NCBI RefSeq assembly: GCF_014697475.1
Contig: NZ_JACJRV010000058.1
Coordinates: forward strand, 1 to 44,101
Direction: 5' to 3'
Source: Nostoc sp. FACHB-152
Lineage (GTDB): Bacteria; Cyanobacteriota; Cyanobacteriia; Cyanobacteriales; Nostocaceae
Length of the DNA: 44,101 nt
The translations under genes were made by a program, and so were the position numbers. The notes under the pieces are model-generated. The model did no database searches and was not told the origin of the DNA. It saw only the letters and a program-made list of their open reading frames with translations. Below are positions 36,173-44,101 of the stretch, one piece after another (position 1 is the first letter of the stretch; each line of letters opens with the position of its first letter).

Positions 36173-37651
36173 TTACCAACGGTGTTTAATCCAGTCGTAA
36201 ATCTTGAGATACTCTGCGCCAGGAATATTCCATGAATAGTCGTATTTCATTCCCTGAATAGCTAGTTGACGGAATTCATCAGGAGACTGATACCACAAAT
36301 CTATTGCTCGATTCATCGCAGACTCAAGCGCATAATTATCTGTTTCATAAAATACGTAGCCATTGCGTTTTTCCGGTGGTAAATTCTGGTCATAATCTCT
36401 ATCAAATACCGTATTCACCAATCCACCAACACCACGCACAATAGGAACTGTGCCGTATTTGAAACCAATCATTTGAGTTAATCCGCAGGGTTCATAATTG
36501 CTAGGAACAACAATCATATCCGCGCCTGCATAGATGAGGTGGGATAATTCTTCGTTAAATCCTAGTTCTAAATGAACATCAGGGTGATCATTTAAAAATT
36601 CTTTTTCATGCTGGAAATGCTGATTAATTGCGGCTTCTGTCGCCGAACCGAGTAATACAAATTGTGCGCCTTTATTCAGGGCATGATAAATAGCGTGGTG
36701 TACTAAATGCACACCTTTTTGATTATCTAAACGACCGATGTAAGCAATGATTGGTTTATCAGCAGCACCAAGCAAGAGCCGCTCTCGCAAGGCTTTTTTG
36801 TTATATATTTTTTGTTCAAAATCTTCGTAGGTATAGTTAGTGGGGATATAACGGTCAATTTTAGGATTCCAAAAATCGTAATCAATACCGTTAAGAACCC
36901 CTGTGAATTTATCTTGATGCAAATGCAAAGTGTGACCCAAACCACAACCAACTTCTGTAAAACGAGCTTCCCAAGCGTGATTTGGTGAAACTGTAGTCAC
37001 AGCATTGGCGTAAACAATACCCCCTTTCATGTAGTTTAAAGCGAAGGGGTTGAAGTTATCACGCAGTTTATCGTATTGGAAATAGTACTCTTCCCGATTT
37101 AAACCTGTCGCCCTGAGTGTTTGTACACCGCCTATTCCTTGATGCTTAAAGTTATGGATGGTGTAGCAAACTCGCTGATATTCCATACCGTTATACTTGT
37201 AAATTTCCGCAAGTAAGACGGGAATTAAGCCTGTTTGCCAGTCATGACAATGGATAATATCAGGTCGCTTGTTACTTTGATTGAGAAATTCTAAAGCAGC
37301 TTTGCTGAAAAAGGCAAAGCGCATATTATCATCATCGCACCCGTAATAGCAGCCACGATTAAAGAAATTGTCTTGCGAGTGGGGTTCAATAAAGAAGCAC
37401 AGTCTTCCATGTACCCAACCACAGTACACAGAACAGTGAATTGCTGCACCATACCAAGGTACCCATAAGTCCTTGTAGGCATCATGCAGTCCCCAAATAT
37501 GGTCGTAGCGCATACAATCATACTTGGGCAAAATAATCTCGACGCAATGCCCTCTGCCTTCTAATTCCCTACTCAGTCCGTAAACAACATCCCCTAAACC
37601 GCCTGCTTTAATTACAGGAGCGCATTCCGAGGCAATCTGTACTATGTACAT
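36173..37651 (-). CDS. glgA: Glycogen (starch) synthase, ADP-glucose type
   Basis: A 492-residue GT5 enzyme extending alpha-1,4 glucan from ADP-glucose in glycogen synthesis. The ADP-glucose motif KAGGLGDV lies at 15-22, VSPNHAWEARFTEVGCGLG in the middle, GRLDNQKGVHLVHHA at the start of the donor half, and PSNYEPCGLTQMIGFKYGT with GVGGLVNTVFD near the C-terminus. No transit or signal peptide is present. The gene stands alone; two palindromes lie within 15-50 bases upstream of the ATG, possible control sites. The 3' side has hairpins. Confidence 0.95.
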   Translation of the reverse strand: MYIVQIASECAPVIKAGGLGDVVYGLSRELEGRGHCVEIILPKYDCMRYDHIWGLHDAYKDLWVPWYGAAIHCSVYCGWVHGRLCFFIEPHSQDNFFNRGCYYGCDDDNMRFAFFSKAALEFLNQSNKRPDIIHCHDWQTGLIPVLLAEIYKYNGMEYQRVCYTIHNFKHQGIGGVQTLRATGLNREEYYFQYDKLRDNFNPFALNYMKGGIVYANAVTTVSPNHAWEARFTEVGCGLGHTLHLHQDKFTGVLNGIDYDFWNPKIDRYIPTNYTYEDFEQKIYNKKALRERLLLGAADKPIIAYIGRLDNQKGVHLVHHAIYHALNKGAQFVLLGSATEAAINQHFQHEKEFLNDHPDVHLELGFNEELSHLIYAGADMIVVPSNYEPCGLTQMIGFKYGTVPIVRGVGGLVNTVFDRDYDQNLPPEKRNGYVFYETDNYALESAMNRAIDLWYQSPDEFRQLAIQGMKYDYSWNIPGAEYLKIYDWIKHRW

Positions 37652-37665
37652 TACTAGTCCTCGCT

Positions 37666-37701
37666 ACATAAAACTTTATGTTTACTATACTGATCAGTAT
37701 A
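37666..37701. promoter_or_regulatory. Two adjacent palindromes upstream of glgA
   Basis: ACATAAA-AC-TTTATGT (37666-37681) and the perfect TATACTGATCAGTATA (37686-37701) sit 15 and 35 bases before the glgA ATG. Their spacing and position suggest operator sites or leader structure. I know no regulator with these sequences. Confidence 0.45.
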
Positions 37702-37832
37702 TGAAATATGTACTCATTGACAAGTAAGGATGTGAATGATACTTAGGAAAGCTTAATACAGGCGGTAGATAGTAAGGTTATTTAATCCTCTACCAGACTT
37801 ATACTGAAGAGATTCGAGGAGTATTTAATGTA

Positions 37833-38237
37833 GTGGATGTCAGAGAAGTTATCGGAGAACGTGGCGAATCTATTTTTCGAGTTCTCATTACACGTAAACA
37901 TCCCAGTCGTGGTTATTTATTTGAGCATCCTCGATTTTTAGGAGAAAAAAAGCGAACAATCGACTTTTACGTAGAACTCTTTCATGATGATTTTTTGATA
38001 CCTTTCTTTTTTGTGCAAGTAAAGTCAACATCTCAAGGTTATACTCAAAGCGATCGCCGATTGAAAGTCAAAGTTACTGACAGCGATATGAAACGAGAGT
38101 CATTTTGCTGCATAAAAATACTCTGGCTTGATAATTATGCGATCGCACCTAGTCAAACCGGAGGGTTGACGCTGCTAAAATACCATAGGACAAGCAGCGA
38201 CTCACCAGCACCTCACAGCCATGACTACAACGATTGA
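37833..38237 (+). CDS. DUF4365-like protein with odd C-terminus
   Basis: A 134-residue frame starting at GTG with GAGGAG twelve bases upstream. MDVREVIGERGESIFRVLIT then FLIPFFFVQVKSTSQGY resembles the core of DUF4365 (a PD-(D/E)XK-like domain with a QVK motif). After SDMKR the sequence stops resembling the family and becomes a low-quality tail (SPAPHSHDYND), overlapping the UvrD start by 17 bases. I suspect a truncated or frameshifted gene whose end was lost; no other frame nearby restores it. Function unknown. Confidence 0.6.
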   Translation: MDVREVIGERGESIFRVLITRKHPSRGYLFEHPRFLGEKKRTIDFYVELFHDDFLIPFFFVQVKSTSQGYTQSDRRLKVKVTDSDMKRESFCCIKILWLDNYAIAPSQTGGLTLLKYHRTSSDSPAPHSHDYND

Positions 38238-40545
38238 CTTTCTCAGTCACCTTAACCCTAGCCAACGTCAAGCCGTAGAACACTATTGTGGCCCGTTGTT
38301 AGTTGTTGCTGGTGCGGGTTCCGGTAAAACACGCGCGCTGACTTATCGCATCGCTAACTTAATTCTCAAACACCGTGTAAATCCTGAAAATATCCTGGCG
38401 GTGACTTTTACCAACAAAGCCGCACGGGAAATGAAAGAACGTATTCAAAAGCTATTCGCTGAACAATTGGCGATGACGCAATATGGTAAAAAATTGGAGT
38501 TACTAGAAGAATACGAACAGACGAAGTTGCGATCGCAAGTTTACCGCACCTATGTCAAAGATTTGTGGTGTGGCACATTCCATAGTTTATTCTCCCGAAT
38601 TCTCCGCTTTGATATCGAGAAATATCAAGATGAAAAAGGCAGGAAATGGAATCGTAATTTTTCCATTTTCGACGAATCTGATGCCCAAGCTTTAGTTAAA
38701 GAAATCGTTACTAAACAACTAAATCTCGACGATAAAAAATTTGAGCCGCGTTCTGTCCGCTACGCTATCAGTAACGCTAAAAACCAAGGCTTAACACCCC
38801 AAGACTTTGAAAAAGACCAACCTAACTATCGTGGGCGAGTAATTGCTCAAGTCTACAATTCCTACCAAGATAAATTAGCCCAAAACAACGCCCTTGACTT
38901 TGATGATTTAATTCTTGTACCTACTAAGTTATTTCAACAAAACGAGCAAGTATTAGGATATTGGCATCGCAAGTTCTGTCATATTTTGGTAGATGAATAT
39001 CAAGATACCAACCGTACTCAGTACGATTTGATTCGGTTGTTAGTAACCAATGGCGAAGACAGGAAGAGCGAGTGGAATTGGCAAAATCGCTCAGTATTTG
39101 TCGTAGGTGATGCCGACCAATCAATTTATAGTTTTCGTATGGCAGACTTTACAATTTTGCTGGAATTTCAGAACGACTTTGGCGACGGTCTGCCAGATGA
39201 AGATACCCGCACAATGGTGAAGTTAGAGGAAAACTATCGCTCTTGTGAAAACATTTTGCAAGCAGCGAATGAATTAATTGAAAATAATACCCAAAGGATT
39301 GATAAAGTTCTCAAACCAACGCGGGGAAGTGGCGAACAAATTTATTGTCATAAAGCTGATGATGAACTTGCAGAAGCAGATTTTGTGATTCGGCAAATTC
39401 GGACTTTAGAACATCAACATCCTGAATTAAATTGGGGTAGTTTTGCCATTCTTTATCGGACTAACGCCCAATCTCGACCTTTTGAAGAATTGTTAGTTAG
39501 GAATCAAATCCCTTACACAGTTGTCGGTGGGATGAAATTTTATGACCGTAAAGAAATTAAAGATGTCTTAGCTTATTTAAGAGCGATCGCTAACCCATCT
39601 GATACAGTCAGTTTGTTACGTGTTATTAATACTCCCCGGCGAGGAATTGGCAAAGCTACGATTGATAACTTGATTAATGCCTCTCAACAATTAGGTGTCA
39701 GCTTGTGGGAAATCCTCAGCGATGAAACATCTGTCAATACATTAGCGGGGCGTTCGGCAAAATCGGTGAATAATTTCGCCCAAATGATTAGCCGCCATCA
39801 AGAACAAGCCGCAACAGTTCCAGTTTCTGAGATTGTCATGGGTTTATTAGAAGAATCTGGTTACGTCCAAGACTTGCAAAGTCAAGGTACAGATGAAGCG
39901 GAAGACAGAATTCAAAACGTTCAGGAACTTTATAACGCCGTCTTACAATTTCAAGAAGAAAATGAGGATGTTTCGTTAACAGCCTTTTTGCAAAGTACGG
40001 CCCTGAGTTCTGATTTAGATAATTTAAAAGAGGGACAAACAGCAGTTTCGCTGATGACTTTGCACGCTTCTAAAGGGTTAGAGTTTCCTGTTGTCTTCTT
40101 GGTAGGTTTAGAACAAGGATTATTCCCGAACTACCGTTCTATGAATGATCCTGCATCCTTAGAAGAAGAACGCCGCTTGTGTTATGTAGGAATTACCCGC
40201 GCCCAAGAACGCTTGCATTTATCCTTCGCCCGCGAACGCCGTTTATATGGTTCACGCGAACCCGCCATGCGATCGCAATTTCTCGACGAATTGCCCCCAG
40301 AATTATTATCTACTCAAAATAAAATTCATCAAGCCTATACCAAAGCCGCTATAACAAATCGCGGACAGCAAGACTTATCTTATAATTGGCAAGTTGGTGA
40401 CAAAGTATTACACAAAACCTTTGGTATTGGTGCAATAACTCACGTTTTCGGCACAGGAAATAAAATATCTGTAGCAATTAAATTTGCCAGTCTAGGACAG
40501 AAAATTATTGACCCAAGAGTAGCCCAGTTACAAAAAGTAGATTAA
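38221..40545 (+). CDS. pcrA: UvrD/PcrA-type DNA helicase
   Basis: A 774-residue SF1A 3'-5' helicase for repair and displacement of proteins from DNA. Q motif LNPSQRQAVEH; Walker A AGAGSGKT (30-37); VDEYQDTN; GDADQSIYSFRMAD; LEENYRS; LMTLHASKGLEFPVVFLVGL; ERRLCYVGITRAQERLHLSF. The C-terminal about 50 residues (WQVGDKVLHKTFGIGAITHV) form the PcrA tail domain. ATG start; it overlaps the end of the upstream frame, which may be translationally coupled. PcrA and UvrD cannot be told apart cleanly here; PcrA fits the tail. Confidence 0.93.
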   Translation: MTTTIDFLSHLNPSQRQAVEHYCGPLLVVAGAGSGKTRALTYRIANLILKHRVNPENILAVTFTNKAAREMKERIQKLFAEQLAMTQYGKKLELLEEYEQTKLRSQVYRTYVKDLWCGTFHSLFSRILRFDIEKYQDEKGRKWNRNFSIFDESDAQALVKEIVTKQLNLDDKKFEPRSVRYAISNAKNQGLTPQDFEKDQPNYRGRVIAQVYNSYQDKLAQNNALDFDDLILVPTKLFQQNEQVLGYWHRKFCHILVDEYQDTNRTQYDLIRLLVTNGEDRKSEWNWQNRSVFVVGDADQSIYSFRMADFTILLEFQNDFGDGLPDEDTRTMVKLEENYRSCENILQAANELIENNTQRIDKVLKPTRGSGEQIYCHKADDELAEADFVIRQIRTLEHQHPELNWGSFAILYRTNAQSRPFEELLVRNQIPYTVVGGMKFYDRKEIKDVLAYLRAIANPSDTVSLLRVINTPRRGIGKATIDNLINASQQLGVSLWEILSDETSVNTLAGRSAKSVNNFAQMISRHQEQAATVPVSEIVMGLLEESGYVQDLQSQGTDEAEDRIQNVQELYNAVLQFQEENEDVSLTAFLQSTALSSDLDNLKEGQTAVSLMTLHASKGLEFPVVFLVGLEQGLFPNYRSMNDPASLEEERRLCYVGITRAQERLHLSFARERRLYGSREPAMRSQFLDELPPELLSTQNKIHQAYTKAAITNRGQQDLSYNWQVGDKVLHKTFGIGAITHVFGTGNKISVAIKFASLGQKIIDPRVAQLQKVD

Positions 40546-40655
40546 AAGCTCTACCTCCTGCTAGTTTTGAAACTGAACTACTCCATTTGACAAATTCGTG
40601 TGCGATGAATAGCAAGGGTTTCAAAGATTTTGATTCGGAGTTTATAATGAAACAC

Positions 40656-40754
40656 TGACAGGACTTACGCAAGAACTCTCTCAAACTCTTATAAATTAGT
40701 GTCCTTAGCGTCCTTTGCGGTACATTTTTTCATAATTTTGCGTAAGTCCTGTCA
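40656..40754. repeat. 99-base MITE-like element, 17-bp perfect inverted ends
   Basis: TGACAGGACTTACGCAA (40656-40672) and TTGCGTAAGTCCTGTCA (40738-40754) are perfect reverse complements. The interior is non-coding. The size, ends and placement between genes suggest a non-autonomous transposon or dispersed repeat. A clear target duplication is not visible. Confidence 0.75.
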
Positions 40755-40786
40755 AAAAAAATCCCCTGGCTGAATAGCCAGAGGAT
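40753..40786 (-). terminator. Rho-independent terminator of clpC
   Basis: On the minus strand, an 11-base stem (ATCC.CTGGCT arms at 40761-40771 and 40776-40786, one mismatch) with a 4-base loop is followed by eight Ts. It lies about 30 bases past the clpC stop and directly abuts the inverted-repeat element. Confidence 0.88.
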
Positions 40787-40817
40787 AACCTTACTTAAAA
40801 GTTATTAAGCCTAAAGA

Positions 40818-43262
40818 TTAACGAGCATTAGCTAAAAGCAACTCACGTGTATCTGACTTGCGAATTCTCACTTGACCGTCGTCATCTACATCAACAATAG
40901 CCGTATCACCATTGCCGATTTCACCAGATAACATAGCTTCAGCCAGCGAATCTTCTAACAAACGCACAATTGCTCGGCGTAAAGGTCTTGCACCATAGCT
41001 AGGGTTATAACCTTCGCGTACCACCAAATCTTTAAATGCTTCAGTAACTTCCAGGGTGATACCTTTTTCCGTCAAGCGATTAGCTACCTCGCGGAGCATA
41101 ATCTCAGAAATTTCCTTGACTTCATCCTTAGACAGTTGAGTGAAGACGATAATCTCATCAACCCGGTTTAGGAATTCAGGACGGAAGTAAGCTTTTAGTT
41201 CCTCATTCACTAAGTTGCGAATACGGTGATAGCTAGCTTCAGCTTGATTATCGAATTCAAAACCTAAACCACCACCACCTTTTTCAATCACCTTAGAACC
41301 GATGTTAGAAGTTAGGATAATCAAGGTATTTTTGAAATCGACTTTGCGACCTTTAGCATCAGTAAGCTGACCGTCATCTAAGATTTGCAGCAGCATATTG
41401 AAAACATCTGGGTGCGCTTTTTCGATTTCGTCGAATAGCAACACAGTATATGGTTTGCGGCGTACTGCTTCTGTGAGTTGTCCGCCTTCGTCGTAACCGA
41501 CATAACCAGGCGGCGAACCAATCAACTTAGATACAGTATGGCTCTCCATGAATTCAGACATATCTAACCGAATCATGGATTCTTCTGAACCAAAGAAGTA
41601 AGCTGCTAACGCTTTAGCCAATTCTGTTTTACCAACTCCCGTTGGCCCAGAGAAGATAAAGCTAGCAATCGGACGGTTGGGATTCTTTAACCCAACTCTA
41701 GCGCGACGAATTGCGCGAGATACAGAAGTAACTGCTTGTTCTTGACCAATTAAGCGTTGATGCAGCGTATCTTCTAAGTGCAACAGCAACTCTGACTCAG
41801 ATTCCGTCAGTTTGTTGACTGGTACACCAGTCCAAGAAGCGACGATTTGAGCAATGTCTTCTTCGTCAACAATTGGAATAGGAATACCTTGCTCTTGGCT
41901 AATTTGAGCTTCCAGTTCTAGTTCGTTGTCGCGGAGTTCGCCCGCTTTGTCAAAATCTTGAAGTCTGACGGCTTCATGTTTGGCTTTGGTAACGCTAACC
42001 AGTTGACGCTTCAGTTCTTTGTTCGCAGAACTTTGAGAATTCCGCAGACGGACGCGCGAACCAGCTTCGTCAATTAAGTCTATGGCTTTGTCTGGTAAAA
42101 AGCGATCGCTAATATAACGATCTGCTAACTCAGCCGCAGCTAATACAGCAGCATCGGAAATTTCTACTTTATGATGCTGTTCATAAGCACCACGCAAGCC
42201 ATAGAGAATTTGGATGGTTTCTTCAACTGAGGGTTCACCAACTAAAATTGGTTGGAAACGTCTTTCTAAAGCAGCATCGCGTTCGATGTGCTTACGGTAC
42301 TCATCAAGAGTTGTTGCGCCAATGCACTGAAGTTCACCCCGTGCTAATGCTGGTTTAAGAATATTAGCAGCATCTAAGCCACCTTCTGTGCCACCAGCAC
42401 CCACGAGAGTATGAATTTCATCAATTACGAGGACGATATTACCCACAGAGCGGATTTCGTCCATAATTTTTTTCAGGCGTTCTTCAAAATCACCCCGGAA
42501 GCGAGTTCCAGCCACTACCAAGCCCATATCTAGGCTGATAACTTGTTTATTCAACAAGAGTTCAGGAACATCTTGGTTAACAATACGTTGTGCTAAACCT
42601 TCTGCGATCGCAGTTTTACCAACCCCTGGTTCGCCAATCAACACAGGATTATTTTTTGTCCGACGACCAAGAATTTGAATAGCACGCTCAATTTCTTTTT
42701 CCCGACCAACTACAGGGTCTAGCTTGCCTTCTTGAGCTAATTTACTGAGATTTCTGCCGAATTCTTCTAAAGTAAGTGCTTGCTGGTTGCGCCTTGGACT
42801 ATTACCAGCCACAGCACCTACATTAGTATCTTCGCCTAAACGACGTAGAACAGCAGTCCGAATCAGTCTGAGGTCAACACCTAGATTTTGCAACACTTTC
42901 GCGGCGACACCTTCGCCAGCTTCAGTCAATCCCAAAAGTAAGTGTTCAGTGTTGATGTAGTTATGTCCTAAACTATGAGCTTCTTTAAACGATTGCTCGA
43001 AGAGGTTTTTTACTTTAGGAGTAAAAGGAATTTCTGGTGGTACAAAACCAGAACCTCGACCAATAATTTTTTCGACTTCCCGACGTGCTTCTTTGAGGGT
43101 AACGCCCAACTCACTCAGCACCTTGGCAGCAACTCCCGTTCCTTCTCCGATTAAACCCAGGAGAATTTGTTCAGTTCCTACGAAGTTGTGTCCCAGGCGA
43201 CGTGCTTCCTCCTGAGCTAGCATAATTACCTTAATGGCTTCGGAAGTGAAGTGTTCAAACAT
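40818..43262 (-). CDS. clpC: ClpC AAA+ unfoldase of the Clp protease
   Basis: An 814-residue HSP100 unfoldase feeding proteins to ClpP; the cyanobacterial form is like the chloroplast ClpC. Two N-terminal Clp repeats (about 1-145), D1 with Walker A GEPGVGKT (210-217), a UVR-type motif (about 425-455, [19 protein letters not shown]), D2 with Walker A GPTGVGKT and Walker [11 protein letters not shown], and the ClpP-docking loop near [23 protein letters not shown] gives the C-terminal D2 sensor. It stands alone, with a strong terminator. The ATG is followed by a typical [10 protein letters not shown] start. Confidence 0.97.
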   Translation of the reverse strand: MFEHFTSEAIKVIMLAQEEARRLGHNFVGTEQILLGLIGEGTGVAAKVLSELGVTLKEARREVEKIIGRGSGFVPPEIPFTPKVKNLFEQSFKEAHSLGHNYINTEHLLLGLTEAGEGVAAKVLQNLGVDLRLIRTAVLRRLGEDTNVGAVAGNSPRRNQQALTLEEFGRNLSKLAQEGKLDPVVGREKEIERAIQILGRRTKNNPVLIGEPGVGKTAIAEGLAQRIVNQDVPELLLNKQVISLDMGLVVAGTRFRGDFEERLKKIMDEIRSVGNIVLVIDEIHTLVGAGGTEGGLDAANILKPALARGELQCIGATTLDEYRKHIERDAALERRFQPILVGEPSVEETIQILYGLRGAYEQHHKVEISDAAVLAAAELADRYISDRFLPDKAIDLIDEAGSRVRLRNSQSSANKELKRQLVSVTKAKHEAVRLQDFDKAGELRDNELELEAQISQEQGIPIPIVDEEDIAQIVASWTGVPVNKLTESESELLLHLEDTLHQRLIGQEQAVTSVSRAIRRARVGLKNPNRPIASFIFSGPTGVGKTELAKALAAYFFGSEESMIRLDMSEFMESHTVSKLIGSPPGYVGYDEGGQLTEAVRRKPYTVLLFDEIEKAHPDVFNMLLQILDDGQLTDAKGRKVDFKNTLIILTSNIGSKVIEKGGGGLGFEFDNQAEASYHRIRNLVNEELKAYFRPEFLNRVDEIIVFTQLSKDEVKEISEIMLREVANRLTEKGITLEVTEAFKDLVVREGYNPSYGARPLRRAIVRLLEDSLAEAMLSGEIGNGDTAIVDVDDDGQVRIRKSDTRELLLANAR

Positions 43263-43493
43263 AGCGGGTTCTTGCTCCCTTGCTGCTTGGACTTGGGGGT
43301 GAGCTAATGTTCACCCTAAATAAAACTTTTTTGTATTTTCTTAAAGACAATGTATCTTTATTTAATATTGACTGGCAGTGGTGAGAGCCGTAAGAGTTAA
43401 GGTGTGTTTGCCCTCATCTTTATTATCACGCCGTGAGAAGATTCCCAACTCTAGACTCAGAATGAATTAATAATCCGACTAAAGGTATAAACT

Positions 43494-43790
43494 ATGGCAG
43501 AACAGCACGGAAGTAAAGATCAACAACATCCACTTTACAACCGCGATCGTCCCGTTATTGATATTTTACTCGCTCAGGAGCCTACAGACTATAACTTGGC
43601 AGAATTAGCCCGATTGCGTATTCGTTATCAAGGTTTCCCTGGAGCGCAAGAGATCAAACAAGGGTTAGATCAGGTCATGCAAAAATGGGGTTTAACAGAA
43701 GCCGAACTTTTTGCTAAAACCCAGCAAATTCATGACGTAGGCGGAATTTACAAAAGTCGTGGCAAAAAAGAAGAGCAGGATTGGAATTAG
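43494..43790 (+). CDS. DUF3288 family protein
   Basis: A 98-residue protein, MAEQHGSKDQQHPLYNRDRP and onward, with IDILLAQEPTDYNLAELARL and VMQKWGLTEAELFAKTQQIH. This matches the small cyanobacterial family DUF3288 as I recall it. No membrane segment. Function unknown. It is divergent from clpC, with a 231-base spacer between. AAAGGTATAAACT precedes the ATG, with a weak ribosome binding site. Confidence 0.82.
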   Translation: MAEQHGSKDQQHPLYNRDRPVIDILLAQEPTDYNLAELARLRIRYQGFPGAQEIKQGLDQVMQKWGLTEAELFAKTQQIHDVGGIYKSRGKKEEQDWN

Positions 43791-44001
43791 GTAATCCTAA
43801 CGCAAAGAGACAGCAATTCAATGGTTGGGTCAGGATGGAAAAATATGGGAGAACCATACTGAAAAGTTAAAAACTCATTCAGCTTACAGCCACATTACTT
43901 ATATATAAATAATTAATCTCGTTTGAAGTTGCGTAGAAAGGCTTGGTGTGGGGAGGTTGTAAGGGAAGGGAAAAAGTTTGACAACTTTTTTGAGAAAGTA
44001 G

Positions 44002-44030
44002 TTGACACTTCAGTGGAGCTTCGTTATATT
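44002..44030 (+). promoter_or_regulatory. Near-consensus sigma70 promoter, possible rRNA operon
   Basis: Perfect -35 TTGACA (44002-44007), 17-base spacer and -10 TATATT (44025-44030). The transcript leader holds CCTGA...TCAGG and then GAACCGAACCTAGAAAAT. That segment recalls leaders just ahead of bacterial 16S rRNA genes, so the unseen gene to the right may be an rRNA operon. The link to rRNA is inferred; the promoter is clear. Nothing else is seen in 43791-44001. Confidence 0.7.
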
Positions 44031-44101
44031 AGATAAGTGCCTGAGAAGCGGACGCAAAAAAGCGGCGCGGTCAGGAACCGAACCTAGAAAATATTATAGT
44101 T

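Overview
The window looks like chromosome from a filamentous, probably heterocyst-forming (Nostoc-like) cyanobacterium. The octamer GCGATCGC (HIP1) is scattered through genes and spacers, spacers carry heptamer tandem repeats and small palindromic repeats, and many proteins are of cyanobacterial type (DUF3288 protein, Ser/Thr-His hybrid kinase, AGE epimerase close to the Anabaena enzyme, cyanobacterial ClpC and GlgA). No phage, plasmid, transposase or CRISPR signal was seen. Most genes are ordinary chromosomal housekeeping or envelope genes.

Layout. 1-3270: small membrane protein, two adjacent alpha/beta hydrolases (one a lipoprotein esterase) and a divergent UPF0104/LPG-synthase-type membrane protein. 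3400-3631: tRNA-Thr(GGT) and tRNA-Tyr(GTA). 3700-8200, all minus strand: ABC exporter, a secreted conserved protein, a ChuX/HutX-like protein and PhoH. 8450-11170, all minus strand: a translation/secretion block, ffh, then rpsP overlapping a KH RNA-binding protein gene, then a short GTG-started rpsU. 11450-15200, plus strand: Uma2 nuclease, GH13 glucan enzyme and a spore-photoproduct-lyase-like radical SAM protein. 15516-20927: a 1803-residue Ser/Thr kinase-AAA-GAF-His kinase. 21060-26000: K+ channel, argD, MscS channel and an 87-residue protein behind a LexA-box promoter. 26080-35270: sugar and envelope glycan genes (AGE epimerase, GT4, PIG-L deacetylase, NHL propeller with an EF-hand-like loop, two more GT4). 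35300-43790: coiled-coil protein, glgA, a DUF4365-like gene, pcrA/uvrD, clpC and a DUF3288 protein. The last 100 bases hold a near-consensus sigma70 promoter whose leader resembles that of an rRNA operon.

Functional links. glgA and the GH13 enzyme belong to alpha-glucan metabolism. The AGE/GT4/PIG-L run on the minus strand and the paired GT4 genes on the plus strand probably build a surface polysaccharide or glycoconjugate. ffh, rpsP, the KH gene and rpsU form a ribosome/SRP block. SplB-like protein, PcrA and the LexA-box gene are separate links to DNA damage.

No clear wholly new multi-gene system was recognised. The best leads are the LexA-type operator placed inside the promoter of a small unknown gene, the SplB-like protein with all catalytic residues in a non-sporulating lineage, an in-frame repeat insertion in a glycosyltransferase, and several dispersed inverted-repeat elements. 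All family names come from reading the sequence and from memory; no database search was run.
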